Both the position numbers and the translations under genes were made by a program. DNA of 64,000 nucleotides from positions 1 through 64,000 of the forward strand of contig JAURVB010014127.1 of assembly GCA_033002965.1 (NCBI GenBank), written 5' to 3'. The DNA comes from Piper betle (taxonomy: Eukaryota > Streptophyta > Magnoliopsida > Piperales > Piperaceae). Within the stretch, counting starts at the first letter, position 1. Every line of letters begins with the position of its first letter. Below are positions 39,012 through 52,900 of this stretch, one piece after another. The notes below the pieces were generated by a model. That model had not been told where the DNA came from. It ran no database searches and was given only the letters and a program-made list of their open reading frames with translations.

Positions 39012-41966
39012 TCATTCATATTCAATGGTCGATGGGGGTTTGGATGTTATGTCCAGTAAAACTCGGTTTACTCCAGGCACACTGTTGGTGATCCTAGTTG
39101 AGACATTACGCAGAAAATCACTATCAAAGTAGAACCTGAAGACAGACAACAAACAACAACGAACGTAAATCATCTGCAAGGTTACGCGGAAAAGTTTAGT
39201 TGTAAGACCCAATTTTAATGAAGTATATGATAGCCATCATCCGCAAAGTAAATCATTACGTCATGACCTGGGTATCAAATTAGGTCCAAGCTCAAGGAAA
39301 TCACAATATCATGTACCAACAATTTTATGAATGTACTAAAGTTTCAGAGAAGCTCACCAATCAGCTGTCATCCCGTCCTCGCTCGTAACAGCCCTCAAGC
39401 CAATCATATGACAATGAGTTCTTTGATCGCCTTGCACACCAACTGATTTACCAGGTAAAATTGCAGCTAAAGCCTGCCAGATTGTATCATAGAGACCGGC
39501 TTCTCTGATGCACTGAATAAAGATTTCATCAGCCTGACAAGATAAAGAATTATCAAACACACTTGAAACACACATGACAAATGCAACAATGTAGAAAAAA
39601 AAGACATGACCATACCTGTCGTACAATTTCTAATTTGTTGCCTTCAGTAACATCATCGCCTACAACACGAATAGCAAGGCCAGGACCAGGGAAAGGATGA
39701 CGGTTCAAAAATGCCACGGGTACGTTCAAAATTCTTCCCAGCTTACGTACCTTACAGAATGTAACCTTCATGTCAGATATGAATTAATAGGAAATGCAAC
39801 AATAACAACTGAGGGTAAACGTGAAATTTAAGCAATAGGCACACAGCTAAAATTAAATGCAGATTTGCAATAACAAGAGATAACTGGTACCACACGAGAA
39901 AGCAATGGGGTTACGCCAACTAAGAAAATAAAACAATATTATTGGATGGTACTTTGCAGTTGCAGCAATATCTAAACAAGAATTGTTTGTTTCACTGGTA
40001 AAAGATGCCAAAGGAAAATTCACACCTCCTACTCAAAACCAAAAATATAGCGGAGAACTTAACCACATCATGAATCTCAGAGTTGAACAGACATAATATC
40101 AGCACATTCAAACAGTATAAACAGCCAAATGTCTCAGTAAATAAGAGGAAGCTGAACCTCATCTTTGAAGAGAAGCTTCAATGGTTCAATCAGCTTCAGT
40201 TTCATATTTTCGGGAAGTCCTCCAACATTATGATGGCTCTTAATGGTGTGAGAATGAGTTCTCCCACTTCCAGGTGGAGGGCAAGATTCAATCACATCTG
40301 GATATAACGTCCCCTGAACCAAAAACGCAGGTTCACTTCCCACCCTCTTGGCCAAGTCTTTGGCAAATTCATCAAAAATATTTATGAACTCTCTCCCAAT
40401 AACTTTCCTTTTAGTCTCAGGGTCCACAACTCCTCTCAACATTGACAAGAATTGTTCAGATGCATCAATGCAGGTAACTGGCAAATGCAAATCGCGCTCA
40501 AAGGTTTCCATTACTCGCTCTCTCTCCCTGTACCTGTGAAATTGAATTTTTTTACCAGATATAAGCTCTCATCTACAAAATGCATGATGAAAATAGTATT
40601 AAGAGATTGTGTACGCAACCTTAACAGCCCATTATCGACAAAAACACAATGAAGTCTATCTCCAATGGCCCTGTGAACCATAGTGGCAGCCACAGTGGAA
40701 TCCACACCACCAGATAGTGCACATATGACGTGATCAGTAGCTCCAACTGTTTCTCTAATTACTCTGATTTCTTCTTCCAAGACATCTTGCATTTTCCAGC
40801 CAGCAGTTAGTCCACAAACGTTAATAATAAAATTCTCCAAAGTTTCCATTCCAAGCTTTGAATGGGTCACCTGCAAAGTCAAATGTATACAACAACTTCA
40901 AACCACGGACGATCATTTAACATAATAATACATTAATAACATACAAATAGCATCTGAAAATTGAAGTGAAGCTACAACAGACAAAGTAGAAACAAGTGCA
41001 TAAAGTTCAAAAGGAAAATGTCAAAACAAACTAACTAACTGGAAATAACTGCCTCGAACCATAAATGAACATAATGCATTTCAGTTCGTGAAAGAATATT
41101 CACCAACTTTTAACATTAGGTAGATAACTGTAGACAAACTAAAAAATGGTCAAAAGAATTTCAGCACAAGACCAATCTCAAAAGCCATGTCAAGCGCAAC
41201 AAAACACCACTAGTAACTAGTTTAACCTTGGCAATAGGAAAAAAAGAGACAATATAACAGCATTTAGCGGGAAAACTTGTCTACATGAATTGCATTGTCT
41301 TATCCTTAAAAACATACCATGTACATATCGATACAAATAGAAAAGCAAACAAATTTAGCAGCAACAAATCCACCGCGAACAAGAACAAACATTAGAAATG
41401 AACACTTTGGATATATATACCTCCGGGTGGTACTGCAGGCCATAAAGCCGTCGACTCTTATCCTCAACGGCGGCAACAGCGCCTTGATCACTCCTCGCGA
41501 CGACCTCAAACCCTTGGGGCAGCCGCACCACCTCATCCCCATGGCTCATCCACACGACCTGCCTCCCACCCGCCCCGCCGAAGAGCCCGCTCCCGGCGGC
41601 AGCGTCGATCTCCATCTTCCCGTACTCCTGCTTGTCCCCGCGACGCACCTCCCCTCCGAGGTGGTGCACGAGGAGCTGCATGCCGTAGCAGATGCCGAGG
41701 ACGGCGACCCGGTTGGCGCGGACGTAGCCGAGGAAGCCGTCGGGGAAGGAGGGGGCGCCGGCGGCGTGGACGGAGTGGGGGCCGCCGGAGAGGATGATGA
41801 GGCGGGGGCGGTGCTTGGCGATGTCGGAGAGCGGGGCGGTGCCGTTGAGGCAGAGGGAGAGGACGGAGAGGGAGCGGACCCGGCGGGTGATGAGGTGCGT
41901 GTACTGCGACCCGTAGTCCAGGATGAGGACCAGGTTCTCCGCCTGCATCTCGGGGAGGGTCTCCAT
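39012..41966 (-). CDS. GMP synthase (glutamine-hydrolysing)
   Basis: Converts XMP to GMP using ATP and glutamine, the last step of guanine nucleotide synthesis. Exons on the minus strand: 41966-41421, 40870-40620, 40533-40158, 39750-39616, 39533-39358 and 39135-39012, all in phase, 535 residues, the normal size for the single-chain enzyme. The class I glutamine amidotransferase domain has its nucleophile in GICYGMQLL and the His-Glu pair in QYHPEVTHS. The ATP-pyrophosphatase P-loop is [10 protein letters not shown]. The C-terminal dimerisation domain carries [18 protein letters not shown] and ends [12 protein letters not shown]. Start chosen at [20 protein letters not shown], 11 residues before the conserved [11 protein letters not shown]. 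Exon 1 is strongly GC-rich, the rest AT-rich. No lesion. Confidence 0.95.
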
Positions 41967-43932
41967 CGCCGGCGATTACCGGCGGCGGCGGCGGCGGGGG
42001 GAAGGGGTTTTAGGGTTTAAGAGGGGTACGATGGGAAATTAAAAGGCGGGAGTGGGGCAAAAATGGTATTTAATGATTGGATTAATTATTTATCCAATAA
42101 GATAATTGTTTTTTATCACTAATTTATTCGTAAAGCATCTCATACCAACCTACGTTCTTCACGACGTTATGAAATAAGTGTTAATTGTGATTTAAAACAT
42201 TTTTATTAGGTACTTATACAAGGACACGGAGAAAATAAATATAGCATTTTTCTTTATTTGTACAATCATTTTACCCTTAAAGATAGAAAATAAATAAGAA
42301 TATCATTATGATCTATTATTATTAATTATTATATAAATAAAAATATAATGCCATTTTTACCACAGGAAAGAATGCTGAGTGCAGAAATTTGTCATAATAA
42401 ACATATACTTTCAAAATTCATCATACAAAATATAACAGTTTCATAATTCAACATAAAGAACTTTATTTTTAGATTTACCAAAAACCAAACCAAGTTGGTT
42501 TTCACCGGACTAGGAACCCGCCCTTCTTCCCCACTCGAAGATGAATTATTAGGGTAAGATTTTAGATGCTCGGCCACCCAATAATGGGTTATTTTTGCTT
42601 TTTAGTTTAATCGCAACAGATACAGCTTAACCACTTTGTAAACTCGCTAACCCAGAAAGGGGGACAAAAGGGGGGATAATTGAACATTTTACGCACTATC
42701 ATTTTTGGGATTTGTTTGGTAAGTGCACCTAATCTGTCTTAACATTGATAATATTGTTCAGGATTTGTTGGTGGGGAGGCACAAGTGGAGACAGTGGCCA
42801 TGTAGGAAATAACACAAACATAGACCCACCATGTTCACAAGATAGTAATAATAAAAATTATAACAAAAAAGCTACATGGCTATTTTTGAGAATCACAAAG
42901 TGGGTTAGGTTACATGCAAAGGCAATTTCACTTTACTTTGGAAAAGAAAGTAGTATTCAACTTTCTTGATTCACTACCATTAGCCAAAAATGCCACTATG
43001 GTATGCATGTTTTAATATTGCATGGTCTCGTGCACATTTAAAGACAAAAGTAGAAGAGTTCAAAGTAGAGGAACAAATGCCGCTATGGTATGCATGTTTT
43101 AAGATTAACTGGTCTTGAGCAAATCCAGGGAGAAAAGTGTTCAAAATAAAGCACCAACGATGCCGCACCATCTTATGTTTGTTCTACAAATGCATGGTCT
43201 TCTACAAAATCCAAAGACACAAGTAGCAGAGCTAAAAAAATGGAGCAATTTGACACACAAATGGTCGGCACCATTCAAGGCAGTTCAAACCAGGCATCCA
43301 ATGATTCCGGGTGTTCAAGATTTACAGCACAACACAGAACAAAAGAATGAAGCACATGAAACAAAGCATTGAACAGATTAAATATGGAAAATCGGAAGCA
43401 ATTTGCCAATGGAAGCCGTGTATTTACCTCGGTGCTTCGCCAACGCCGCTCCATTGCACTCGGTTTTCTGGTTACCACCCCCAGGCAGAAATTGATGGTG
43501 ATCATATTCTGGAGGGATAGAATAGGTGCAATAGAATATATCTAAGTGCATAAAAAGAGATGTGCACGGTCTGACATATATGCATATGGTTTATCAACAG
43601 TTAAAATGAGTCAAAACTGTCATCTAATTTTATCTTAAGCAGAACAATTCCCTCTCCCTGTCATACAAGCTCAAATAGCACTGTAAAAGAATAATATCAC
43701 ATGAAAAAGCAATAAAACAAAATTACAGATAAGTTTAGAAAAAATGAAGAATGAGTTGCCACTTGACCATTGCAACAAAACCCTGCCATTTCTTAATTTC
43801 TGCATACATGTAAGATACAATATACTGCGGAAGAAGATTTTCCCATTCGCCCGTCTGAACTATTCTTTCAACATGTCAAAATTGACAAAACTAGGAAGTG
43901 AAGATTTGCACATGAATAATGAACAAAGATAC
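41967..43932. other. Intergenic between GMP synthase (start) and SEC24 (end)
   Basis: About 2 kb. It holds the GMP synthase promoter side, AT-rich DNA, and an imperfect tandem repeat at 42985-43250. A minus-strand open frame near 43500 (MITINFCLGVV...) looked at first like the SEC24 end but is not, since the true last exon lies at 43933-44039. Confidence 0.4.
42985..43250. repeat. Imperfect tandem repeat, about 87-bp unit
   Basis: ATGCC(A/G)CTATGGTATGCATG starts at 42990 and again at 43077. A weaker third unit with CAAATGCATGGTCTTCTAC and AAAGACACAAGTAG follows at about 43186-43245. Confidence 0.55.
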
Positions 43933-46900
43933 TCAAGCCATTTTTGTTTGGATTTCCCTGTGTATATGCACTAAAAAGTCCGCGTACGATAAATTTCCTG
44001 CAGCTTTGTCCTCCACCATGTACGAGAAGAAAAGCATTCCTGTATTAGTAGTGCAAAAAGCTTTGTCATCGCAGATAATGACATATGTTGTCCAGTTCAG
44101 TTAATGGAGCAATTCATAAATCCAAATCCAATAAAAAACAAAAGATATTGAGACTGCCTAAAATGAGATGGTGTCTAACTGACCTGATGGATCTCCTTTC
44201 TTGCATAATCGCATGCTACAAGACCATATTATAAACAAATAAAGAAAGTTAGCCTTTCATAAGAAAAAAGATCAATAAGATGTTTTTTCTCAACATACAA
44301 TAATATTAGTTAAACATCATTTTCAAATAACAGCACAAACAATATTTCATTATATGACCATGACACAAACATGACAGAAACTTCTGAACATATTACAAAT
44401 CATAACGGATGATTTTGTAATCCGAACACGGTGATAGAATTTCATCACATCAATTCAAGCATCAGAATAACCAGAATGACATTGGAGAAACCATGTTGCT
44501 AGCCAAACTACCAGAGTATCAAGGAAATCACAAATCTGGCAATGGCAATCGAGATGGTAGAAAAACTTACCGAAGGTAAGAACATCTTTCTCGTCTGATC
44601 TCATTAACCACATCATTCAACTTTTTGGACAAGCCATTGTCAAATTGTTTCAGCACGAACTGGAAATATAGAAATAAACCAATCGTCTATAAGCAAAAAT
44701 AAGGGCATTTCTAGGTTGACAGCAAACAGTTTCCCAGCTAGAGGAGACTGCAATACCTGGGCTGCAATACCATCAACAGATGGGACTCCAAATAACTGCA
44801 AGAGAATTTCAGTGTTCACCATGCTTCCAACATAAATTAAACAATCTTCTCCATTTTCTAAGAGATAGATCCCATCATCAGTCACGTGCTCACTAGACAG
44901 GGGTACTGAATACGGAATTGCAGGTGTGTCTTCCTCCTAGACAATTATTTAACACATTCATCTCAATTGTGGTAATATACATATATAAAAAAAAAGCTAA
45001 TTGGGCACAAAATTGGATCCTATGGTTCTACCTGTGAAAGAAGATTGTGTACGGCAATCATTCTAGGAAAGACAAGGGGAATTGCCAATGATGTTGAGAA
45101 TGAGGCAGCACGGCTTGCCCAATAAGAACGGTCATCCACCCGTCCATCAGTGCGCAATCCCGTACTTTTAATCAGTGCTTCAAAGTGGAAGGTATGGAGC
45201 ATAATCAGAGTAAATTTCACAGGAAAAAATTTTCAACTATAAATATTCTTTATATTTTATCAACACATTATCATTCATATGACGGTTTACTAAGCAAATA
45301 GCAAAATGTATCAGAAATAGTAAAGCACATTCACAAATCACAGTTTACCAGACAAAATAGGATATCAAGAATAAAGGACCAATGTAAAAAAATCTTTCGC
45401 AGTATAAGGTAGGACGTCAACAGCCATTGATATTAAGAATTCAAGCCTTTTAAATTATCAACGTTATAATTATCATATGAAAAACAACATCCTGATTCAA
45501 GCTGCATTTTCCATTGCAATCTTTTAAATGGAAACATCTATATTAATGTTCTTCAAGCACCTATCATTGCAAGGACAGTATCCTACAAATAAAAAGGTGA
45601 GACCCCTCTTTAAAAGGTTCAGTTAATGAGGCCCATAAGCCAGACACTATCTTTTTGCAATGGTTGTATACCATTGCATACGAAGATTAAGTCATTAATA
45701 CGAAATTCATGCCACCAATCTTATCCAAGTTGTACTAAGCAATGGTTGATGCTGATGATAATAACAACTAAAAATGGGAATCACTTGAAACATAACCACT
45801 CGACAGTAACTGAAAACAATATACATTTCATGACAGACAAGTTAATATCTCTAGCACCCATCACATGTGCTATCAATTTGTTTACAAGGACAAGATCTTC
45901 CAGACATTTGTCAATCTAGTGCAACTAGAGATAAAATCATGCTGAGTGGAACAGGAATTATATGCCACAACTCTCAGTCGAACACATAACCTCCTCACTT
46001 CACTTTTCACACATTTTAATCATGTAAGTTTATTCATCCCTGAAAAAGATTAAAAGCTCTAACTTAGAAAGACCTCTAGCAACATTTGTCCATGTCTACG
46101 AAACTCTCATAATTTACTTCAAGGAAAATCTACCTGTAATTGCATACCAAAGTACAATTTTGAAAAGCAATTTTCTCCAAGAGTCCTAGATATGACATTT
46201 TTGGTACATAATGTTTATGATATTATTTTTTTTGCCACATAAAGTTAATCACATCAAAGGAGTGGACAAATATGGCTTACATTCTAAATCCACATTAGTT
46301 TCCAATTGATAAAATAATTTTCTGTGTGTCAAGTATATTGTTACTACCAGAAGCATAGTCGAGACCATATTATTAATTGGCCAATAAAGTCCACTTCAGC
46401 CTTTTTTTTTAATGTATAAAACAACATCCACTTCAGCTTAAAATGTGCGTTGTAGCACATAATTAGTAGAGCATTCACAAGGTCAGTTGAGATGCCATTT
46501 TTTAAGGGGTACTTGTAGACAGATAATTTCAAGTAACAATTAGTTAAACTAGGGTTTGCACTTTACAAGATTGGTAATCTATATTAGTACACAACAGCGA
46601 AAAAACTCACAAAAATTTGCCATGCATCACTAATTATTACAGTTTTAACCTTCTCTTTTTCAAAGTATAATATTTAAAATTAACTTCATATTTAAAGGGA
46701 AAGCCAGATTGGAAGTATTGAGACATCTAATTCAAATAGGATTAGATTCCAATGATTCATAATTCAATCATGATTCCTATACAACTGACTAAAAATAAAA
46801 TTTGAAGTTCTAATTACGTACAAATAGACTTTCCAAAAATAAATAATATCCTAAATCTATTTTTTACAGTACAATAAAGAAAACTCACCATAATTACTAA

Positions 46901-49900
46901 TATGATTTTTATAGATGTGCAGGTAAGCAAAATCAAAATAGGAAGTAATATGTGAGCTAGTCTCCTATCTCTTGTTTATATTCACTACCCATTTCAGTAT
47001 TACCAAGGTCACCAAAAGCTAAATATTCTTCTAGTACTGTCTATTAAATAGACTATTTCATATTCACACAAATGTAAAAGCAAGTTTTTTCGGAATAAAA
47101 TGACAAACTCAGACATAAGAAACAAAAAAAGGATTGACTGAAAAATACCCAGCGTGTACAAAGGCAAAAGTTTAAGTGCTTCAGGAAGGATGAGCTGTCC
47201 AGATGAAGTTACTGTAGCACAATGCTTGCGATAAGCATGAAGAATGTTGATGCAAAGATTTGTCATCTGCTCCTTGATTTGAATAAGAGGGGTGTTTGGA
47301 ATCTCGTTAGCAGCTAGCAAAGCAAAAATAAATACAAAACTAGCTGTGTGAGGAACAGTACAAATGGGAGGATTAACTGATAAGATAACAGGCGCGAAAG
47401 CATCCATTTTGTCATTTATTTGTAGAAGTGGGTATATGTACCAAATGCCAGACATGAGAAATTCAAAGATTCACCTTGCTTCAGAAAGGAAGCAAACTGG
47501 GCATCTAGATCAGCAGCCCGAAATAAGTTGCTCAAGTTGGCGGTACATGGAAGGGATAAAGTATGCACACGGATCCTTCTTTGCCCATAAACAGTAGTGT
47601 AAAGAAGTGCACACTGGACATGTGAGTAAAAATCAATTGAGATATAAAGGTAAAACTACACCTGCCATTCACGCTCAAAATTTAAAAGCAAGAGATAAAT
47701 TTACAGCAAACCTGAAAGGAGCATTCAGAGTTATCCTGAAATTTATCATCATGTTTAAAGGTCACCAATATCGTCTTGTCGCAGTCAATCTGCAAGCCTC
47801 ACAAATGTTAATATCAAATATAACTGTCACTGAAGAAATGATGAAACAAGAAGTTCTACTTAAATCATCAATCATTTACTGCCAAAAGATAAAAATGGTT
47901 AGTTAATGATGTGAATCCTAATAATTAAATATATTAATTATACATAATGAATTATTTACAAGTTAAGAAAGTAAAAAGCGCAAGACAAAAACTGAGAATT
48001 TTGTACAGACCGCTGGAAGATCAACATCAGTGGGAATCCGTTTACAAAAATTTCCTGAATAATCTTGAACTTGAAGACCCTGAGGTACAAAACCAGCCCC
48101 GTTAAATCAAAATATGCATTTTCACTTACTAACTTGTCACTTGAAAGTTGCAGAAAGCATGGGCCTCCATTATACTAACCTGGCTACATCTTACACGCAT
48201 AACTGCTTCAAAACCTTGGGGCCTCGTAATATTCCATCTCAGATCATTATAGAGCTTGGCAGAATCTGTCAATGCCGAGAATGGATAGAAGTAATATATC
48301 TGCAAAATTAAAGTCATCCCAAATGTTAAAAGAATGTAAGGAGACCTTGTGATGGAAAATCCTTTGCCATGTCAACAAAGTGAGAAGGTAATTTGTGAAA
48401 ACTCCTCTTGCTTGCACAAAACCAGTAACAAAATCATCTCCTAACAACTAGTATACAACAATTGCAGGGAAATAACAAGACACATGTACCGAATCAAGTA
48501 TCTCTGTCCTTCCATGATGGAAAGCCTTTTGCTGATGCTACTCACGATAGGAGCATAGTGGGTGCTCTACAATATGTTGTTACCAAACCTAATATTTCCT
48601 TTGCTGTTAATAGGATAGTAGGGTATGTCAAGTTATGTATCAACCGACCATGGTTCATTGGCAGGCAGTTAAATGTAATTTGAGGTAGCATAAGGGGTCA
48701 ATTAATGAAAGTCTTCACTCTACTTGTTGGTATACTAAAACTGCTTATTTACATGCTGATTGGGCTAGGGATCCACATGATTGAAGATCCACCAGTGGTC
48801 TGTGTGTTTTCTTTGGTAGTAATCTCCAATCATGTTTTGCAAAGAAGCAGACCACTGTTTATAGATGCAGCATTGACTCTGAGCACAAATCTTTTGCTTT
48901 TGTTGTTGCCAGCTACTTGCTGACCTTGGTATTTCATTGCTCACTCCTATTCTCTATTATGACAACAAAAGTGCTCTCTTCCTTGTGTTCAATCCTACGT
49001 TTCTCGCTCGCCCCAAACACAGAGATTGATAATCTTTTTTGTGTGAATCAGTGCTTAACAAAGAGTTGAGTGTTCAGTTTGATCCTTCAGATGATCAAAT
49101 TCATAGACATCTTCACCAAAGTTCCGTGCTCTCCCAGATTTTTCTTCCTGCAATCCAAGCTCACCTTCTCAGCTGTCATTGAGCTTGAGGGGACATATTT
49201 AAAATGAACTTCCTATTTGATTTAGTCAATACGTTATTAATTGTGTTAGTTGGTTTCATACGTTATCAATTGCGTATTTATTGGTTTCCTTATTCTATGC
49301 TGATTCTTCTCTTCGGTTTTCTTATTTTTTGTTGACTCGTGTATTATAAATATGAAAGGAGACATATGCTCAAACAGCCTTATAAATATGAAAATGAACT
49401 TCCTATTTGACTCAAGGATTTTTTTGGGATTGAGAATACCCATGGTCCTAGTCACATCATAGATGATCCAATTCTAAAATGAGTAAGAATACAAAAAATG
49501 AACAGAATCCACTGATGCATTAAAATTTTCTGATGATTTTCAATGCACTTTAATTATCAATTGTATCTACTTTCATCTACAAATTTACAGTAACTAATAA
49601 AAGAAATAATCATACCTGCCCCCCGTAGTTCTTGGTACCACAGAAACAGATGCAATGTCCACATATGATTGTGAGGTGATAAACACATCCACACAAACCT
49701 GGTAAACCGCTTATCATCAGTGCACTCCCAGAGAAATTCAAATTTATAATGAGTTTCTTAAAGAAAAAAATAATAAGAAAGTGTAATAAAATTGACACCA
49801 CTAATCCAATGTAGAAAAACCCACCTGATACTCTGCAAGCTCTATGGCCATTGTCTTCAAAGTTTTATCTAATGGTTGAAGTAACTTATGAACTTCCTAA

Positions 49901-52900
49901 TAGAGAGAAACATAAAGCCTTGCTGAGAACTCAAAAAGCACAACTCACTCCTGCATAGAAACTTCCAACCATAAATATATATAATGGACATTACCTTCCC
50001 GCTGGAAGAGGTATTCACCCTTCCTTCAGCTTCTCGAGATGAAAGAGTGCCAATACCAAATGATGGTATAACTACAATAAGAAATACAGATATAAAAACT
50101 AAATGACATTGCATTTACTTCTCAAACGAAAAACTTCTCAAGTCTCTAAAATATTGATCAAAGAACAAAGCAGCTAATGTAAAGCTTCTACAGAGCACAA
50201 ACTTGAATTAAAAGTTAGCCTCTCACATTCAAACATCTCAAAGATAGGCTACTTACCAGACTGAAACACAAGAAGCCGACCACCAGTGGAATTCATAGCC
50301 AAATAAGCAGCCTAAAAGTGAAAAATTAGAGAAATGGCATAAAACTACATTTCAAATATATGCTTTCAACCGGTGCAATAATACATACAAGCCTGCTGAA
50401 TTGTTTTAAGCAGATGTAGGAAAACTCTCAATTGTATAAAGAAGAAATGACATGATATCAGCAGCTTCACTGATAAATTACAAGAAAGTGGAAATTGAGT
50501 ATCCAAAAATGACTGAGAATTTATATATTAAATTGTTATGAACTTATAAAGGCATCCCTCTATAACGATTCCCGCATTGCACATGACAGAGGAGGGTAGT
50601 CTTAAATAAGCTGATTTTTTTTGCAAAAAGGATATTTTACATCTTGAACCTGTGACCTAGTCACAAAGGAGCAATATAACCTTCAATCGTAGCGCTCCCC
50701 TCTATTGCCATGAATAAGATAGAGAAAAAAGAGTAAAAATCAGCTATAAGATCTTACAGCTAAAACAACTGTAAGACCCAATCAGCTCTAAGGAAATTAC
50801 CCCTCATTTAATATCCATGATGGCAGTTTTGAAATTTTGATAATGAATTAGTCCTATCACCAATGCATATTTAGATGCTGATTGGGTATTGCAGCCAATC
50901 TAGTTGTAAGACCTTACAATAGATAATTACTCGAGAAAACATAGTTCATGGAAAATATGTACCTTGATAGCTGCACCAAAGGCTGACTCCACAACACGAT
51001 TGTTTTGAAACATGATAGGAATACTCTCCAATAATTGATCAAGATGATCCCGACACTACCAAATTTAAATTCAAAATGAAGATCAGATATTAATGAGAAA
51101 AACAAAACACATGATTTTGAACTACGAACCTCAGAAAGTGAAACAACAACATCACTTTGAAGAGGCGTGTAAACATCTTGTACATCAGGCACAATAAGCA
51201 TCTGAGGCTGGAAAAAGACACATATTGAATCAATAGTATGAATAACACATTACCAGTTGTTAATAGTTAATTTAAAATGCAACACATCAAAGCAAATCAG
51301 GGTGAATATAACCTTAACCCTGGGATCAAAATTTCTATTTTTTCTCTACACTCGACTACTGACAATACACTAAATAAAAAGTACATAAAACCAATTAAAA
51401 TTTCAAAGGCAAAAGCGGTCTTATAATGATTTTCTGACATTGAGAGTTAGAAAATCATGTACCACCAAGTAAAGTACCATATTTTTTATAAGATACTCTG
51501 TCAGCTAAAGATATCACACACCCAACTTATACATTGCAATTAAAAGGCATATTTAAGGAATTAATATCAAAATTTTATTTATACGAGTCATGCTTCATCA
51601 TTTGGAGCCTCAAATTATCAAAAGCAAAACTTCTTACCAAGTATAAACAAACAGATCAAAACATATTAAATGCTAGAATGAAATCATCAACAGATGGACA
51701 CAAAATCCGAGTCCTGACAGTGAGTCCTAACACACAAATGGGCAATGACAACGAAGTCATATAGGCCCTTATCCACAGTGATACTGAAAGCTTCAAAGAA
51801 ATGCCAATATATGTGCCAATGTTTTAAGGGGAAACATTTGCATGCATACGAAATTAAGCATTTTATCAACGACTCAAAGTAGACCAACAAGTACCTGCTG
51901 CAGTGCTCGTTTCAAACTGTAAAAATGAATAGTTGAGTCAAATGTTGCAATGCCTACCATCGTTCTAGGACCTTCCTGCAAATTTATTACTTAAAAGATA
52001 AAAACCTATTTATAATGAAAATTTTCTCCAAAAAACTCCAACAAGAGCAAGCAATGAGATGACTTGTCAATACACATATTGTATTTTAATATTGACATCA
52101 TCATAATTTATAAAATTTTAAATTACTTCCATTGTGCACTTCCTTCTTTCCCACCTGATACCCAAAGGATGTTGGGGACACGTATTCTTCTATTGTACAC
52201 TCTACCTTAAAAAAGATTCCATCTAGGTCACCAATAATTTTAAAAAGCTCATTTAATAAAAAAGAGACAGTCACACTTACAGGAAGGTCCGAGATCACTT
52301 GACTGATAGCACTGCATGCTGCTGCAGTGGCACCGGTTTGAACAGCATTCATTGATACATCGATGACAAAGAAGAAGATAGCTGGCATTGGGTCCCGCAC
52401 CTATTCATAAATATACATCAACCAACACTATAATTACATGTCAACCAATACAAAGCTCAACACATGCTGATACAAAATCGATTTAAGATCAAATAAATAT
52501 TCTTAAAATTTGTAATTTCAAGTTGGGTAGAAAAACAGTAAGAAAATATTATAGCCCTCGATGGGTGATCAAAACTATACAACAGAGATTTGCTTGTGAA
52601 AGTGGCAAGCTGGTGCAAATAACTGGAATCATTAAATGAACTAGTACAGCTCAACTCTTATCGTGTAGCGTAACTTAGGCAACTTAAGGTGGCATTTTAT
52701 GGCTTGCTAAACTCTATGACATGCCTCTCAAGTTATAATTAATATATTACATATCATCGTTGCTGTCTACCTGATTTGAAATATCTACTGATGGGAATCT
52801 TATGCGTAAATGACCATAAAAATGCAAAGCAGCAATCATTTAAGGTTCATCATCCTAAACGATTATTATAAAAAATGAAACCAACCATGTACTCTTTTGT

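Noticed and set aside
41319..42020. Plus-strand 233-codon frame
   Set aside because: Antisense shadow of the GC-rich first exon of GMP synthase.
43275..43505. Minus-strand open frame (MITINFCLGVV...) taken at first as the SEC24 C-terminus
   Set aside because: The true last exon, with the conserved [15 protein letters not shown] end, was found at 43933-44039 with matching splice phase, so this frame lies outside the gene.
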